A stretch of DNA of 45,604 nt from an uncultured Actinobacillus sp. (GCF_945915845.1 NZ_CAMEFX010000015.1:1-45604); one strand, 5' to 3'. Shown: positions 27,736 through 37,125, counted from the stretch's first letter. Notes: a model not told the origin generated them from the sequence alone. Translations and numbers: made by a program.

Positions 27736-28581
27736 TTATTTTGATCGTTCTTTAGCCACTTCTTCAATAAGCTGAGAAAAAGAGATCGCATTTTTCGGGG
27801 TAATTACGGGCTGACCCGTTTTGCTTTCAATCGCTTTTCGCGTATCGCCGGCAATACTTCCGCCTTCTTGAGCAATCTTTTTATTCTCTTCTAATCCTTG
27901 TGGGTTGGCAATCTGTGTTAGCTCGGTGGTGGTTGCTTCCGCCAACATATTTAGCACTAATTCAAGGGTGGACATATTGTCGCGTAAATTTTCTTTTTTT
28001 AACCCTTTGAAATCCTTATATTCTCTGGTTGTCATTCCGCTCCACGCTTTTGAGATTTCATTGGTTAAAATCGCAAATTCTCGCCCTTCTTTCACGCCGT
28101 GATCTAGCCAAGTATCCGTTAGTTCTTTTCGCACTTGAATAGCTTGTAATCGTTGATTGATCCATTCTCTTGTATAACCTTTTTTCAAATAGGTTTCCAA
28201 GGCGCGATCAATGGTTAATTCCGGGTCGATAATTTCATCAATCCGTTCTTTTCCAACCTGTGCCAACCACAATTTAAACGGCTCGGCTTTTGGGCTTGGG
28301 ATAGATTGAATGATACGGAAAATGCCTTGCATATCAGCAACATCTGTATTGTATTTTTTCCCATCAGAAGACATCAGTTTCAGTTGTCGACAAATTGTCG
28401 ACAACTCACTTTTTTCTTCATCACTCATTCTTTTTTTAACTCGGTACCAATAATCTCGTGGTTTGTCACTTTCGGTTAATACCGCAACCACATCAACAAC
28501 ACTAAAATACCACTCTTCTTGCTCGCTATCCCATAGGGAACGAATTTGATTTCCTTCAAATAATTTTATTGCATTACTCAT
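27736..28581 (-). CDS. Bro-N / DinD-like DNA-binding protein
   Basis: The 281-residue product begins with a Bro-N-like domain (IRSLWDSEQEEWYFSVVDVV, then DYWYRVKKRM), found in phage antirepressors. The C-terminal half resembles DNA-damage-inducible DinD (KDFKGLKKENLRDNMSTLEL, then AGDTRKAIESKTGQ). Genes of this type are common in prophages and mobile regions. Here it is inserted between the binding protein and permease genes of an ABC importer. SD AAGGA lies six bases before ATG. Upstream is a strong promoter candidate overlapped by ATACTGTAT-type sites, suggesting autoregulation. The function is not known. Confidence 0.8.
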   Translation of the reverse strand: MSNAIKLFEGNQIRSLWDSEQEEWYFSVVDVVAVLTESDKPRDYWYRVKKRMSDEEKSELSTICRQLKLMSSDGKKYNTDVADMQGIFRIIQSIPSPKAEPFKLWLAQVGKERIDEIIDPELTIDRALETYLKKGYTREWINQRLQAIQVRKELTDTWLDHGVKEGREFAILTNEISKAWSGMTTREYKDFKGLKKENLRDNMSTLELVLNMLAEATTTELTQIANPQGLEENKKIAQEGGSIAGDTRKAIESKTGQPVITPKNAISFSQLIEEVAKERSK

Positions 28582-28599
28582 TGTTATTCCTTAACCAAG

Positions 28600-28649
28600 A
28601 TACTGTATGCAATATCATATCAAATTTTAAATACAGTACAATACTGTAT
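28600..28649 (-). promoter_or_regulatory. Promoter and repeated operator-like sites of the Bro-N gene
   Basis: On the minus strand TTGTAC (28641-28636) and TATGAT (28619-28614) are 16 bases apart. ATACTGTAT occurs at 28600-28608 and 28641-28649, and an inverted ATACAGTA at 28631-28638, so 28631-28649 is a dyad over the -35. The halves resemble LexA half-sites, but no CTGT-N8-ACAG spacing exists. Binding by the gene's own product is inference. Confidence 0.55.
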
Positions 28650-28678
28650 AAGAAGAAATTTTACTTCCAATAAATTAC

Positions 28679-29467
28679 TTACTTTAATTGCTTATAAATC
28701 AATTCGGCGCCCATCCATACACCATGATCAAAACAATAGGTATATTTCATTGGAAGCGTAAAGTGCGGTTGATTTTGGAAAACATTTTGCAAAAGTGGGT
28801 GTGTAAGTAGCTCTGCTTGTTCGTTATAGCCTTGTTTATCCGTCAAAGAAATTAAAATATTTGGTTGACTTAATACCACTTTTTCGAGCGAAAAATTTTG
28901 TGGGGTTAAAGCGGTTTTTAATGGCGTTAAACCTAAAAGTTGTAATAAGGCTTGGTAGTTCGGTTGTTGTGTATCGACCACACCTGTATCCGACAAAATC
29001 AGCGTATCGGTAAGCGGTTGATTTAGCTTTATATTTTGCGATTTTAATTGGGTAATCAGTTGCTCTGCTTTGGCTTGATTATCGGTCAATTTCCCTAGTT
29101 GCAAAATCAATTCAAAAAGCTGTTCGGGTGTTTGTGGGCTGTCGTTAATCGGCAGAATTTTTACGCCAAGCTGTTTGAGTTCTGCGATCAGTTGCGGATA
29201 AAACAGCTCGTTAATCAACATTGTTTTGTCTAAATAAGGCAGTAATTGGCTGAGTTGCGGTTCGAGCGTAGGCTTATCCTGATTGACTTTATCCAACATC
29301 ATCAACGGATTTTTAGAATAAGGCGACATTGCCGCAATTTGTTCAGGGCGAGCGATTTCAGCCAGTAGGCGGTCGCTACAAAGCGTAAGCGAAACGAACT
29401 GTTCTTGTGCTAGCACCGTTGTAAACGGTAAGAAAAGCGCGGTGAAAAATGTGAGCGTTTTTTTCAT
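28679..29467 (-). CDS. Periplasmic substrate-binding protein of a FecCD-type ABC importer
   Basis: A signal peptide (MKKTLTFFTALFLPFTTVLA) is followed by a BtuF/FecB-like fold: VSLTLCSDRLLAEIARPEQI, AAMSPYSKNP, LSQLLPYLDKTMLI and a conserved helix spacer. At about 262 residues it is short, like BtuF. It captures an iron complex, haem or vitamin B12; the ligand is not evident. An alternative ATG at 29491 (MSLWYLHF...), with GGGA upstream, would lengthen the leader. It lies upstream of the permease and ATPase genes but is separated from them by the Bro-N/DinD-like gene. Confidence 0.82.
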   Translation of the reverse strand: MKKTLTFFTALFLPFTTVLAQEQFVSLTLCSDRLLAEIARPEQIAAMSPYSKNPLMMLDKVNQDKPTLEPQLSQLLPYLDKTMLINELFYPQLIAELKQLGVKILPINDSPQTPEQLFELILQLGKLTDNQAKAEQLITQLKSQNIKLNQPLTDTLILSDTGVVDTQQPNYQALLQLLGLTPLKTALTPQNFSLEKVVLSQPNILISLTDKQGYNEQAELLTHPLLQNVFQNQPHFTLPMKYTYCFDHGVWMGAELIYKQLK

Positions 29468-29576
29468 AAAATGTAGATACCATAAGCTCATAATCATTCC
29501 CAATGTTATCAGTTTAGAGAAAATATAAAAATCCCTTTCGCTTGTTAAGAATTTGTTACAAGTAAATGCCAATTAT

Positions 29577-29590
29577 GTGATCGAGATCAA
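29577..29590. promoter_or_regulatory. FNR/CRP-like site between the ABC importer and fdnG
   Basis: GTGAT-CGAG-ATCAA matches the FNR consensus TTGAT-N4-ATCAA at 9 of 10 positions. The same stretch reads TGTGA-N6-TCAAC, a fair CRP site. FNR control would suit fdnGHI, but the site is 316 bp upstream of fdnG and 110 bp from the importer gene, so the target is unsettled. Confidence 0.5.
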
Positions 29591-29696
29591 CTTTTTACTG
29601 GGAAATAAACGGGATGGGTTATAGATTTCCCAAACAAAAATGAGTATCCTAGATTCAATTAATCTAGCCTTTAAGTAGCTATTGTACAGGATATCC

Positions 29697-29804
29697 GTTG
29701 AACGTGTCGAATCGTTAGTCTTGTGCGAACACTCCGTGGTTCGATAAGCTCACCAACCGTGGTTAGACAGGCTCAGCAACCATTGTTCGACAGGCTCTCC
29801 GACG
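29697..29804 (+). repeat. Array of TTCGACAGGCTCA-type repeats upstream of fdnG
   Basis: Three adjacent 23-bp units (29736-29758, 29759-29781, 29782-29804) share the core TTCGACAGGCTC with few changes. A fourth, more diverged part (29697-29735) includes GTCTTGTGCG, like the flanks of the copies at 23302 and 25944. The array lies in the 439-bp gap before fdnG. The remaining gap holds the FNR-like site and an AT-rich stretch; no gene is seen. Confidence 0.8.
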
Positions 29805-29906
29805 TTATGTTAACTGTGTGGAATTGCTACAAATTCTAGATTAAGTTATTTTTATAAAAATAAAAATCTTTTTACTTCACTTTTCCAAATGGAATAAGGA
29901 TTATCT

Positions 29907-32900
29907 ATGCAGATCACAAGACGTAAGTTCTTTAAGGTCTGTGCAGGTGGGGTGGCTGGAACCTCTGTTGCTGCGTTAGGCTTAATGCCTAGCCAAGCTC
30001 TAGCGGCTCCACGCGAATACAAATTATTACGTGCAAAAGAAACACGTCAAACCTGCACATATTGTGCTGTTGGCTGCGGTATGCTGATGTATAGCTTAGG
30101 CGATGGTGCAATGAATTCACGCGGAAAACTTACCCACGTTGAAGGTGACCCGGATCATCCGGTCAGTCGCGGTGCCTTATGCCCTAAAGGTGCAGGCGTA
30201 TTAGACTTTGTAAACAGTCCAAATCGAATTCAATATCCTGAATATCGCGCCCCCGGTTCTAATAAATGGGAACGCATTTCTTGGCATGATGCCATTCATA
30301 AAGTCGCGAAATGGTTAAAAGATGACCGTGATGCCAACTTTGAAACCACCAACGCTGAAGGTACGCCGGTTAATCGTTGGTTAACGACAGGTTTCTTAAC
30401 CGCATCTGCTGCCAGCAATGAAACAGCGCTTATCACCCAAAAATTCGCACGTGCATTCGGTTTATTAGTTTTAGACAACCAAGCGAGTACCTGACACGGA
30501 CCAACGGTAGCAAGTCTTGCTCCATCATTTGGTCGCGGTGCCATGACTAACCACTGGGTTGATATTAAAAATGCTGACGTTGTCGTCGTCATGGGCGGTA
30601 ATGCGGCCGAAGCTCACCCTGTGGGTTTCCGCTGGGCAATCGAAGCGAAAAAACAGAAAGGTGCAAAACTCGCGGTCATTGATCCGCGCTTTAACCGTAC
30701 TGCTTCTGTGGCGGATTTCTATTCTCCAATTCGTTCAGGTACAGATATTACCCTTTTATTAGGGGTTATCAAATATTTACTTGATCACGATAAAATTCAA
30801 CATGAATATGTTAAACACTATACCAATGCGTCTTTCTTAATTAATGAAGGTTTTGGTTTTGAAGAGGGCTTATTTACCGGCTATAACGAAGAAACGCGTA
30901 GCTACGATAAATCAACTTGGTCTTATCAATTAGATGAAAACGGTCAACCAAAACGTGATTTAACGCTTCAAGATCCACGTTGTGTCATCAACTTGTTGAA
31001 AAAACACGTAGAACGTTATACACCTGAAATGGTAGAGCGTATTTGTGGCACTAAACAAAAAGCATTCTTAGAATTTGCTGAATTAGTGGCTTCAACAGCT
31101 GCACCAAACAAAACCTTAACTATTTTGTATGCCTTAGGTTGGACACAACATACAGTGGGTGCACAAAACATTCGTTGTATGGCGATGATTCAGTTGCTTT
31201 TAGGGAATATCGGTATGGCAGGTGGCGGTATCAACGCATTGCGTGGTCACTCAAACGTACAGGGTACGACAGATATGGGCTTGTTCCCGTCTATGTTACC
31301 AGGCTATATTCCGTTACCGATTGAAACCGACACCTCATTAGAAGCATTCTTAAATCGTATTACACCAAAAACGACGGTGGACGGTCAGACGAACTACTGG
31401 CAAAACACGCCAAAATTTATGGTGAGTATGTTAAAAGCTTTCTATGGTGACAATGCAACCAAAGACAATGAATTTGGTTTCCATAATCTTCCTAAACAAT
31501 ACAAGAAGAAAATGGATCATATGCAATACATTGACTTAATGGATCAAGGTAAAATCAACGGCTATATCTGTCAGGGCTACAACCCGATTGCATCATATCC
31601 GAACACCAACAAGATTATTTCAGCCTTAAGCAAATTAAAATTCTTAGTGGTAATGGATCCATTAAAAACCGATACTTCTGAATTCTGGCAAAATCACGGT
31701 GAATATAACAACGTGAAACCAGAGGATATTCAAACGGAAGTATTACGTTTACCCACTATCTGTTTCGCTGAAGAAGATGGATCAATTGCGAATTCTGGTC
31801 GTTGGTTGCAATGGCACTGGAAAGCGGCTGAAGCACCAAAAGAAGCCAAACCGGATGTAGATATTCTTTCTGAAATCCGTGAAGTGATGCTTGAAATGTA
31901 TGAAAGAGAAGGCGGTCCTTCTATTGATACCATTAAAGCCATGACATGGAACTACAAAAATCCGCTTGAACCAAAAGCAGATGAGGTGGCGAAAGAAAAT
32001 AACGGTTATGCGTTAGAAGATCTTTATGATGCAAACGGCAACTTAATTGCGAAAAAAGGCGACTTATTATCTAGCTTTGCGCAATTACGTGATGACGGAA
32101 CGACCTCTGCGGCAATCTGGATTTATACCGGTCAGTGGACGCCAAAAGGTAACCAAATGGAAAACCGTGATAACTCAGACCCTTCAGGTTTAGGTAATAC
32201 ATTAGGTTGGGCATTTGCATGGCCAATGAACCGCCGCGTGCTTTACAACCGTGCATCAGCGGATTTATCAGGCAAACCTTGGGATCATAAACGTCAGCTT
32301 GTTAAGTGGAATGGTAAAAACTGGAACTATATTGATATCGCAGACTTCGGTACTGCACCGCCAAATAGTAATGTGACCCCGTTTATTATGAATAATGATG
32401 GTGTAAGCCGTTTATTCGCCTTAGATAAAATGGCAGAAGGTCCGTTCCCTGAGCATTATGAGCCAATTGAAACCCCAATTGGTACGAACCCGCTTCATCC
32501 GAATGTAGTTTCAAACCCTGTGGTACGTATCTTAGCGAACGATAAAGATAGTTTTGCTCAAGATGCAAGTGAATTCCCTTATGTAGCAACCACTTACCGC
32601 TTAACAGAGCATTTCCACTGGTGGACGAAGAATGCGGATCTCAACATGATTGCGCAACCTGAACCATTTGTTGAAATCAGTGAAGAATTAGCGGCATTAA
32701 AAGGCATTCGCCATGGTGATGTGGTGAAAATCACTTCAAAACGTGGTTACATTAAAACTAAAGCGGTCGTCACTAAACGGATCAAAACGCTCGAAGTGAA
32801 TGGTCAAAAAGTACATACTGTGGGAATTCCATTACATGGTGGCTTCATCGCGGATGGACGAAAAGCCCATTTAACTAACCGTTTAACCGGACGCGTGGGG

Positions 32901-32972
32901 GATGCAAATACCCAAACCCCTGAATATAAATCGTTCCTTGTGAACATTGAGAAAACCACGGAGGCACTATAA
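29907..32972 (+). CDS. fdnG: Formate dehydrogenase-N/O alpha subunit (selenoprotein)
   Basis: FdnG oxidises formate in the periplasm at a molybdopterin (bis-MGD) centre. The frame runs 1021 residues through an in-frame TGA at 30492-30494, read as selenocysteine 196 ([15 protein letters not shown]), the same position as in E. coli FdnG. A twin-arginine signal (RRKFFK, R5-R6) directs folded export. C50, C53, C57 and C92 bind a [4Fe-4S] cluster. Later segments ([32 protein letters not shown], the C-terminal molybdopterin dinucleotide domain) agree with the family. SD AAGGA lies about nine bases before ATG. The TAA overlaps the fdnH ATG. Called fdxG in Haemophilus. Confidence 0.97.
30492..30535 (+). 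promoter_or_regulatory. Selenocysteine UGA and bacterial SECIS element
   Basis: The UGA codon is followed at 12 bases by GGTAGCAAGTCTTGCTCC (30506-30523), which folds with a short AGCAA/TTGCT stem and a GU-bearing apical loop, as in the E. coli fdnG SECIS. SelB would bind it to insert selenocysteine. The sel genes are not in this window. Confidence 0.85.
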
Positions 32973-33913
32973 TGTCTGAAGTACAAGATCAAAACATTAT
33001 CAAGATCTCCGCTACATCAAGTATCACGCCACCACCACAAGCACGTAAGCACGTGGTGGAAGTTGCTAAACTCATTGATGTTTCTGCTTGTATTGGCTGC
33101 AAAGCCTGCCAAGTAGGTTGTTCTGAATGGAACGACCTACGCGCACCACAAGAAGAATGCGTGGGGGTTTATGATAATCCTCGCGATATGAATGCGAAAC
33201 AATGGACTGTGATGAAGTTCAGTGAAGTGGAAGAAAATGATCGCCTTGAATGGTTAATCCGTAAAGACGGTTGTATGCACTGTTCTGAACCAGGCTGTTT
33301 AAAAGCCTGCCCGGTTCCCGGTGCAATCATCCAATACGCTAACGGTATCGTAGATTTCCAATCAGATAAGTGTATCGGTTGTGGTTACTGTATTGCAGGT
33401 TGTCCGTTCAATGTACCAAAAATGAACGATGAAGATAACCGTGTGTACAAATGTACCCTTTGTGTTGATCGCGTCAATGTTGGTCAAGAGCCTGCTTGCG
33501 TTAAAACCTGCCCAACAGGTGCAATTCGTTTTGGCTCAAAAGAAGAAATGTTGCACTATGCGGAAACCCGCGTTGCAGATCTCAAATCTCGCGGTTACCA
33601 AAATGCTGGCATTTATGACCCACAAGGCGTAGGTGGTACGCATGTTATGTACGTGTTACATCATGCTGATAAACCTGAACTCTATTCCGGTTTGCCGAAA
33701 GATCCAAGCATTGATATGACAGTAACCTTATGGAAAGACGTATTAAAACCAGTGGCGGCTGTGGCAATGGGCGGTTTAGCACTTGCTGAAATTGCACACT
33801 ATGTCGCCGTCGGGGCCAATGTAGAAGAAGATGTGGAAGATCACCACACCAAATTCGAAACACTCGAAACTGCAGAGAAAAAAGCGGCTGAACGCCGTCA
33901 AAAAGGAGCGTAA
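32972..33913 (+). CDS. fdnH: Formate dehydrogenase-N/O iron-sulfur beta subunit
   Basis: The beta subunit passes electrons from FdnG to the membrane cytochrome. Sixteen ligand cysteines in four ferredoxin-type groups are visible: [11 protein letters not shown] near residue 38, [30 protein letters not shown], and CTLC...CVKTCP. A C-terminal hydrophobic helix ([20 protein letters not shown]) anchors it to the membrane. Length 313 residues (E. coli FdnH 294). Its ATG overlaps the fdnG stop, so translation is coupled. No signal peptide is present: it travels with FdnG through the Tat route. Confidence 0.96.
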   Translation: MSEVQDQNIIKISATSSITPPPQARKHVVEVAKLIDVSACIGCKACQVGCSEWNDLRAPQEECVGVYDNPRDMNAKQWTVMKFSEVEENDRLEWLIRKDGCMHCSEPGCLKACPVPGAIIQYANGIVDFQSDKCIGCGYCIAGCPFNVPKMNDEDNRVYKCTLCVDRVNVGQEPACVKTCPTGAIRFGSKEEMLHYAETRVADLKSRGYQNAGIYDPQGVGGTHVMYVLHHADKPELYSGLPKDPSIDMTVTLWKDVLKPVAAVAMGGLALAEIAHYVAVGANVEEDVEDHHTKFETLETAEKKAAERRQKGA

Positions 33914-33915
33914 GA

Positions 33916-34605
33916 ATGAGTAAAAAAGCAAAACTCACGGAAATCACGCAAGAGACCAAAATCATTCGCCATAAATATCCGGCACGTGTGAGCCACTGGT
34001 TTCTTGTTATCGCTTTCTTTATGACGATGTTTACCGGTGTGGCATTCTTCTTTCCTGATTTCTCATGGCTGCATGAGATTTTAGGCACGCCACAACTGGC
34101 TCGTGCCGTCCATCCAATCACGGGTATCATTATGTTTATTGCGTTTATTATCATGGCATTCATTTATGCGCATCATAATATTCCTGAAAAAAATGATATT
34201 CGCTGGCTGAAAGGCATTGTTGAAGTACTGAAAGGCAATGAACACAGCGTCGCCTATAACGGCAAATATAACCTTGGTCAAAAAATGCTGTTCTGGACAT
34301 TAATTTTGGCAATGGTTACCTTGCTAGTTACAGGTATCATTATGTGGCGTAAATACTTCAGCGGCTACTTTAGTGTCACGACTTTACGTATCGCCATCCT
34401 GCTCCACTCTGCCAGTGCCTTTGCCTTATTTACAGGTATTCTAGTGCATATTTACATGGCCTTTTGGGTCAAAGGCTCAATCCGCGGAATGGTTGAAGGC
34501 TGGGTAACGGTACGTTGGGCGAAAAAACACCACCCGAAATGGTATCGTGAAGAAGTCTTACCTGAATTAGAAAAAGAAATCGAAGCGAATAAAAACGTGA
34601 AGTGA
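33916..34605 (+). CDS. fdnI: Formate dehydrogenase-N/O cytochrome b556 gamma subunit
   Basis: FdnI holds two b haems in four membrane helices and reduces quinone. It has the haem-ligand histidines in HKYPARVSHWFLV, near HPITG, and in ILLHSASAFALF and GILVHIYMAFW. At 229 residues it fits FdoI/FdnI. GGAG lies seven bases before ATG, two bases after fdnH. A strong terminator follows, so fdnGHI form a complete operon. H. influenzae has fdhE directly after this gene; here it is elsewhere. Confidence 0.95.
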   Translation: MSKKAKLTEITQETKIIRHKYPARVSHWFLVIAFFMTMFTGVAFFFPDFSWLHEILGTPQLARAVHPITGIIMFIAFIIMAFIYAHHNIPEKNDIRWLKGIVEVLKGNEHSVAYNGKYNLGQKMLFWTLILAMVTLLVTGIIMWRKYFSGYFSVTTLRIAILLHSASAFALFTGILVHIYMAFWVKGSIRGMVEGWVTVRWAKKHHPKWYREEVLPELEKEIEANKNVK

Positions 34606-34617
34606 TTAAAATAAAAC

Positions 34618-34652
34618 AAAGTGCGATAAACTCAAATTTATCGCACTTTTTG
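34618..34652 (+). terminator. Terminator of the fdnGHI operon
   Basis: A perfect 13-bp stem (AAAGTGCGATAAA / TTTATCGCACTTT) with a six-base loop ends in TTTTT. The arms carry a near-USS with one change. It lies 13 bases after the fdnI stop codon. Confidence 0.9.
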
Positions 34653-34695
34653 TCTATTATGCCTTTGTCTATGCTCTCTCCTATTCACCCTATTA

Positions 34696-34745
34696 ACAAA
34701 CCCTACACGATCCGTATAGGGTTACTTAATCAGGGTTACTTAATC
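34696..34745. repeat. 36-bp palindromic repeat with a 14-bp tandem copy
   Basis: Positions 34696-34731 match 45330-45365 at 32 of 36 bases; the core folds as AACCCTA...TATAGGGTT. The last 14 bases (AGGGTTACTTAATC) are repeated exactly at 34732-34745. It lies between fdnI and the convergent lipoprotein gene. Confidence 0.8.
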
Positions 34746-34777
34746 CGAGTTGCTTTACAGCCTGTTCTGAACAACCA

Positions 34778-35314
34778 TTATTTACCTTGCTGTTCCAATT
34801 CATTGGCTTGTCGAGAAAGCTCACGTGATTCACTGGATAATTTCTGAGAAAGTGCCGCGGCAGCTTTAGATTCTGCAGCTAATTTATTAACTGTTTCATT
34901 CGCTGCAATAATTTCTGCCGCTTTTTGTTCCACTAAGCGATTCCCCTCTTCCGTTCCTTTGGCTAACTCAGCGTTCATTTCATTACGTTTTTGTTCAATC
35001 TGAACCACCAACGCTTCAGCTTCCTTCGCTTTATTTTGTGCTAATGTCGCTTGTTCCACAGCCTGTGCCATTTTTTCTGCTGCTAATTGCTTTAAACTTA
35101 CCGATATCTTGGTTTCTTGCACTGGTGCCGGTTGTGAGGCACTTTGTTCGGCTTGTGGTTGAGTTGCCTGTTGAGTTGCAGTTTGTTCAGCTTGTGGTTG
35201 AGTTGTCGTTTGTTCAGGTTGAGCTGGCACCGGTGCTGCAGTTTTTTGCGTTTGATCGCAAGCAGTCACAAACAATGTCGCCCCTAATACAATAGTTAAT
35301 AATGATTTTTTCAT
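34778..35314 (-). CDS. Putative coiled-coil lipoprotein of unknown function
   Basis: The 178-residue product has a lipoprotein signal with the lipobox VTAC at C19. A Gln/Pro/Thr-rich linker (residues 20-67) follows, with imperfect repeats of QPQAEQ-A-TQ type. The C-terminal 105 residues are rich in Ala, Glu, Lys and Gln with heptad-like spacing, predicting a long coiled coil. Such an architecture resembles small envelope or peptidoglycan-linked lipoproteins (Lpp-like), but no family is recognised. SD AAGGA lies nine bases before ATG. It stands alone, convergent with fdnGHI. Confidence 0.75.
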   Translation of the reverse strand: MKKSLLTIVLGATLFVTACDQTQKTAAPVPAQPEQTTTQPQAEQTATQQATQPQAEQSASQPAPVQETKISVSLKQLAAEKMAQAVEQATLAQNKAKEAEALVVQIEQKRNEMNAELAKGTEEGNRLVEQKAAEIIAANETVNKLAAESKAAAALSQKLSSESRELSRQANELEQQGK

Positions 35315-35591
35315 ACAATGTTATCCTTAAATACTGACTATATGTGCTAAATACGCTATCAAGCAAAAAATAGCACCTCCATTCTACTCCAAAGAGAAAA
35401 AATTAGCTAATTTCAAAAGAACATTATTTTTTAGGGAATCCCCCCCGAATTTTGTGATCGTTATTCCAAATTCCCCCATTTTTCATTGCACTCAGTTGTA
35501 AATACGGCAATATTTACCGCTATCTAAAGTGTGTTCATCCTTATGATTGACAAACATAAGATCCTGTTATTCTCCCTAATAAGGAAAGATG
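35315..35591. other. Intergenic region without a gene
   Basis: The gap between the lipoprotein and ligase genes holds divergent promoters by position, but none is clear. A run of seven C lies at about 35440-35446. A 19-base stretch from 35450 (TTTTGTGATCGTTATTCCA) recurs with one change at 40518. No RNA gene is seen. Confidence 0.4.
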
Positions 35592-36419
35592 ATGTTAAAA
35601 AGAGTGTGTATTAGATTCTTGTTACTTTTTATTATCCAAAGTGCGGTAGGAAATCCGCCGGATTTAATGTTGCTACAAAGCTATGACAAGCAAAATATTA
35701 GCGGTTGGGTTATGTCGGAAAAATTAGACGGTGTACGAGGTTATTGGGATGGGCAACAGCTTTACACCAGACAAAATCAACTTCTTACCCCACCCCATTA
35801 TTTTCTCCATAACTTCCCTCCCTTTGCCATTGATGGGGAACTATTCTCTGCGCGTGGACAATTTGAAAAAATCTCATCCATTGTGCGCTCACAAAAGGAT
35901 AAAGGCTGGGAAGATTTGGCGTTGTACGTTTTTGATGTGCCTTATGCCCAAGGCAATTTGCACGAACGCTTGGCAGTTTTGGCACAATATTTAAAGGATC
36001 ACCCAACGGCACATATTAAAATTATTCCGCAAGTTCCCGTGCAATCGCCCCAACATTTGCAAGCATTTTTAGCGGAGATCGAACAAGTAGGTGGTGAAGG
36101 TGTGGTGGTGCGCAATCCCAATGCACCTTATGAATTTGGCAAACGTAGTTCGCAAATACTAAAAGTAAAAACAGCATTAGACGAAGAATGTACGGTTATT
36201 GAGCATCATCAAGGCAAGGGGCAATTTGAAAATATAATGGGATCATTGACCTGTGAAAATCATCGTGGACGTTTTAAAATCGGCTCTGGATTTAATTTAG
36301 AAGAACGTACAAATCCGCCGCCTATCGGTTCGGTCATCACGTATAGATACCGTGGTTTGACCAATTCAGGTAAACCACGGTTTGCTACTTATTGGCGTGA
36401 AACTAAAAATTATCCTTAG
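35592..36419 (+). CDS. Periplasmic ATP-dependent DNA ligase
   Basis: This 275-residue protein is a minimal ATP-dependent ligase of the type first known from H. influenzae (HI1182). The adenylated lysine K44 is in EKLDGVRG (motif I). Motif III is FAIDGELF-like, motif [12 protein letters not shown], and motif V ILKVK, then a short OB domain ([19 protein letters not shown]). A signal peptide ([18 protein letters not shown]) predicts export to the periplasm. A USS lies inside the signal-peptide coding part (35640). The ATG at 35592 has AAGGA six bases upstream; an ATG at 35589 is possible. Its 3' end overlaps gloB by 17 bp. Confidence 0.9.
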   Translation: MLKRVCIRFLLLFIIQSAVGNPPDLMLLQSYDKQNISGWVMSEKLDGVRGYWDGQQLYTRQNQLLTPPHYFLHNFPPFAIDGELFSARGQFEKISSIVRSQKDKGWEDLALYVFDVPYAQGNLHERLAVLAQYLKDHPTAHIKIIPQVPVQSPQHLQAFLAEIEQVGGEGVVVRNPNAPYEFGKRSSQILKVKTALDEECTVIEHHQGKGQFENIMGSLTCENHRGRFKIGSGFNLEERTNPPPIGSVITYRYRGLTNSGKPRFATYWRETKNYP

Positions 36420-37104
36420 CTATGCGCAATGTTTTAAATGCTTCAACTGTTTTCGTTTGTAAGAACGGGTTAATTTGACGTTCTAACGCTAAGGTCGTCG
36501 GCAAGCTCGGGCGATGTTCCGCGCGTAGATATTCCACTAAAACACGCTGTTTTTCTACCGCACTTTTATCTTGCACAGCGGTTTTCGCAAAGGCAAGGTT
36601 ACTCAATGTGTATTCGTGGGCCGGACAAACCAGCGTATTATCCGGTAAGGCATTAATACGTTGTAATGACTGAAACATTTGTGCATAGTCACCTGTAAAA
36701 ACACGCCCACAGCCGGCGGAAAATAAGATATCGCCACAAAATAAATGCCCATCAACCATATAGCTGACGTGCTGTTCTGTATGGCCTCCTGTCGGGATAA
36801 CTTGAATTTGATAATCCCCCACAACAATAACGCCTTCATCCACAATTTGCGTCGCCCCCTTTTCTGCACATTCACGAGGACCATAAACCGGCACATCAGG
36901 AAATACCTGCTTAAAATCGGCCACCCCACCTACATGATCATCATGTTTATGTGTTAATAACACCGCCACAACAGACAGTTGATGTTGGTATAAAAAAGGC
37001 AATAAATTTTTTATTTCCGGAAGATCGATCACAATTACAGAATAATTTTCTCGTCCATAAACCCAAATATAGTTATCATTAAGAGCAGGAATCGGTGTTA
37101 GCAT
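36403..37104 (-). CDS. gloB: Hydroxyacylglutathione hydrolase (glyoxalase II)
   Basis: GloB hydrolyses S-lactoylglutathione to lactate and glutathione in methylglyoxal detoxification. The metallo-beta-lactamase motif THKHDDH gives H52, H54, D56 and H57. Further metal ligands are in [24 protein letters not shown] and [12 protein letters not shown]. The TPGHT of many homologues reads TGGHT here. Length 233 residues, as in Haemophilus. The start at 37104 has AAGGA six bases upstream; an in-frame ATG at 37152 would run through the neighbouring gene. It overlaps the convergent ligase gene by 17 bp and starts only 21 bp from the divergent methyltransferase gene, an arrangement like E. coli gloB-yafS. 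Confidence 0.95.
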   Translation of the reverse strand: MLTPIPALNDNYIWVYGRENYSVIVIDLPEIKNLLPFLYQHQLSVVAVLLTHKHDDHVGGVADFKQVFPDVPVYGPRECAEKGATQIVDEGVIVVGDYQIQVIPTGGHTEQHVSYMVDGHLFCGDILFSAGCGRVFTGDYAQMFQSLQRINALPDNTLVCPAHEYTLSNLAFAKTAVQDKSAVEKQRVLVEYLRAEHRPSLPTTLALERQINPFLQTKTVEAFKTLRIAKDNF

Positions 37105-37125
37105 AAAATATCCTTGGAGTTCATT

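Noticed and set aside
28600-28649. LexA (SOS) box upstream of the Bro-N/DinD-like gene
   Set aside because: TACTGTAT half-sites are present but no pair has the CTGT-N8-ACAG spacing.
29736-29804. CRISPR array
   Set aside because: The 23-bp units are directly adjacent with no unique spacers, and no cas genes are near.
29907-30494. fdnG as a truncated gene followed by a second gene from 30543
   Set aside because: The TGA is at the known selenocysteine codon, the frame continues, and a SECIS-like hairpin follows.
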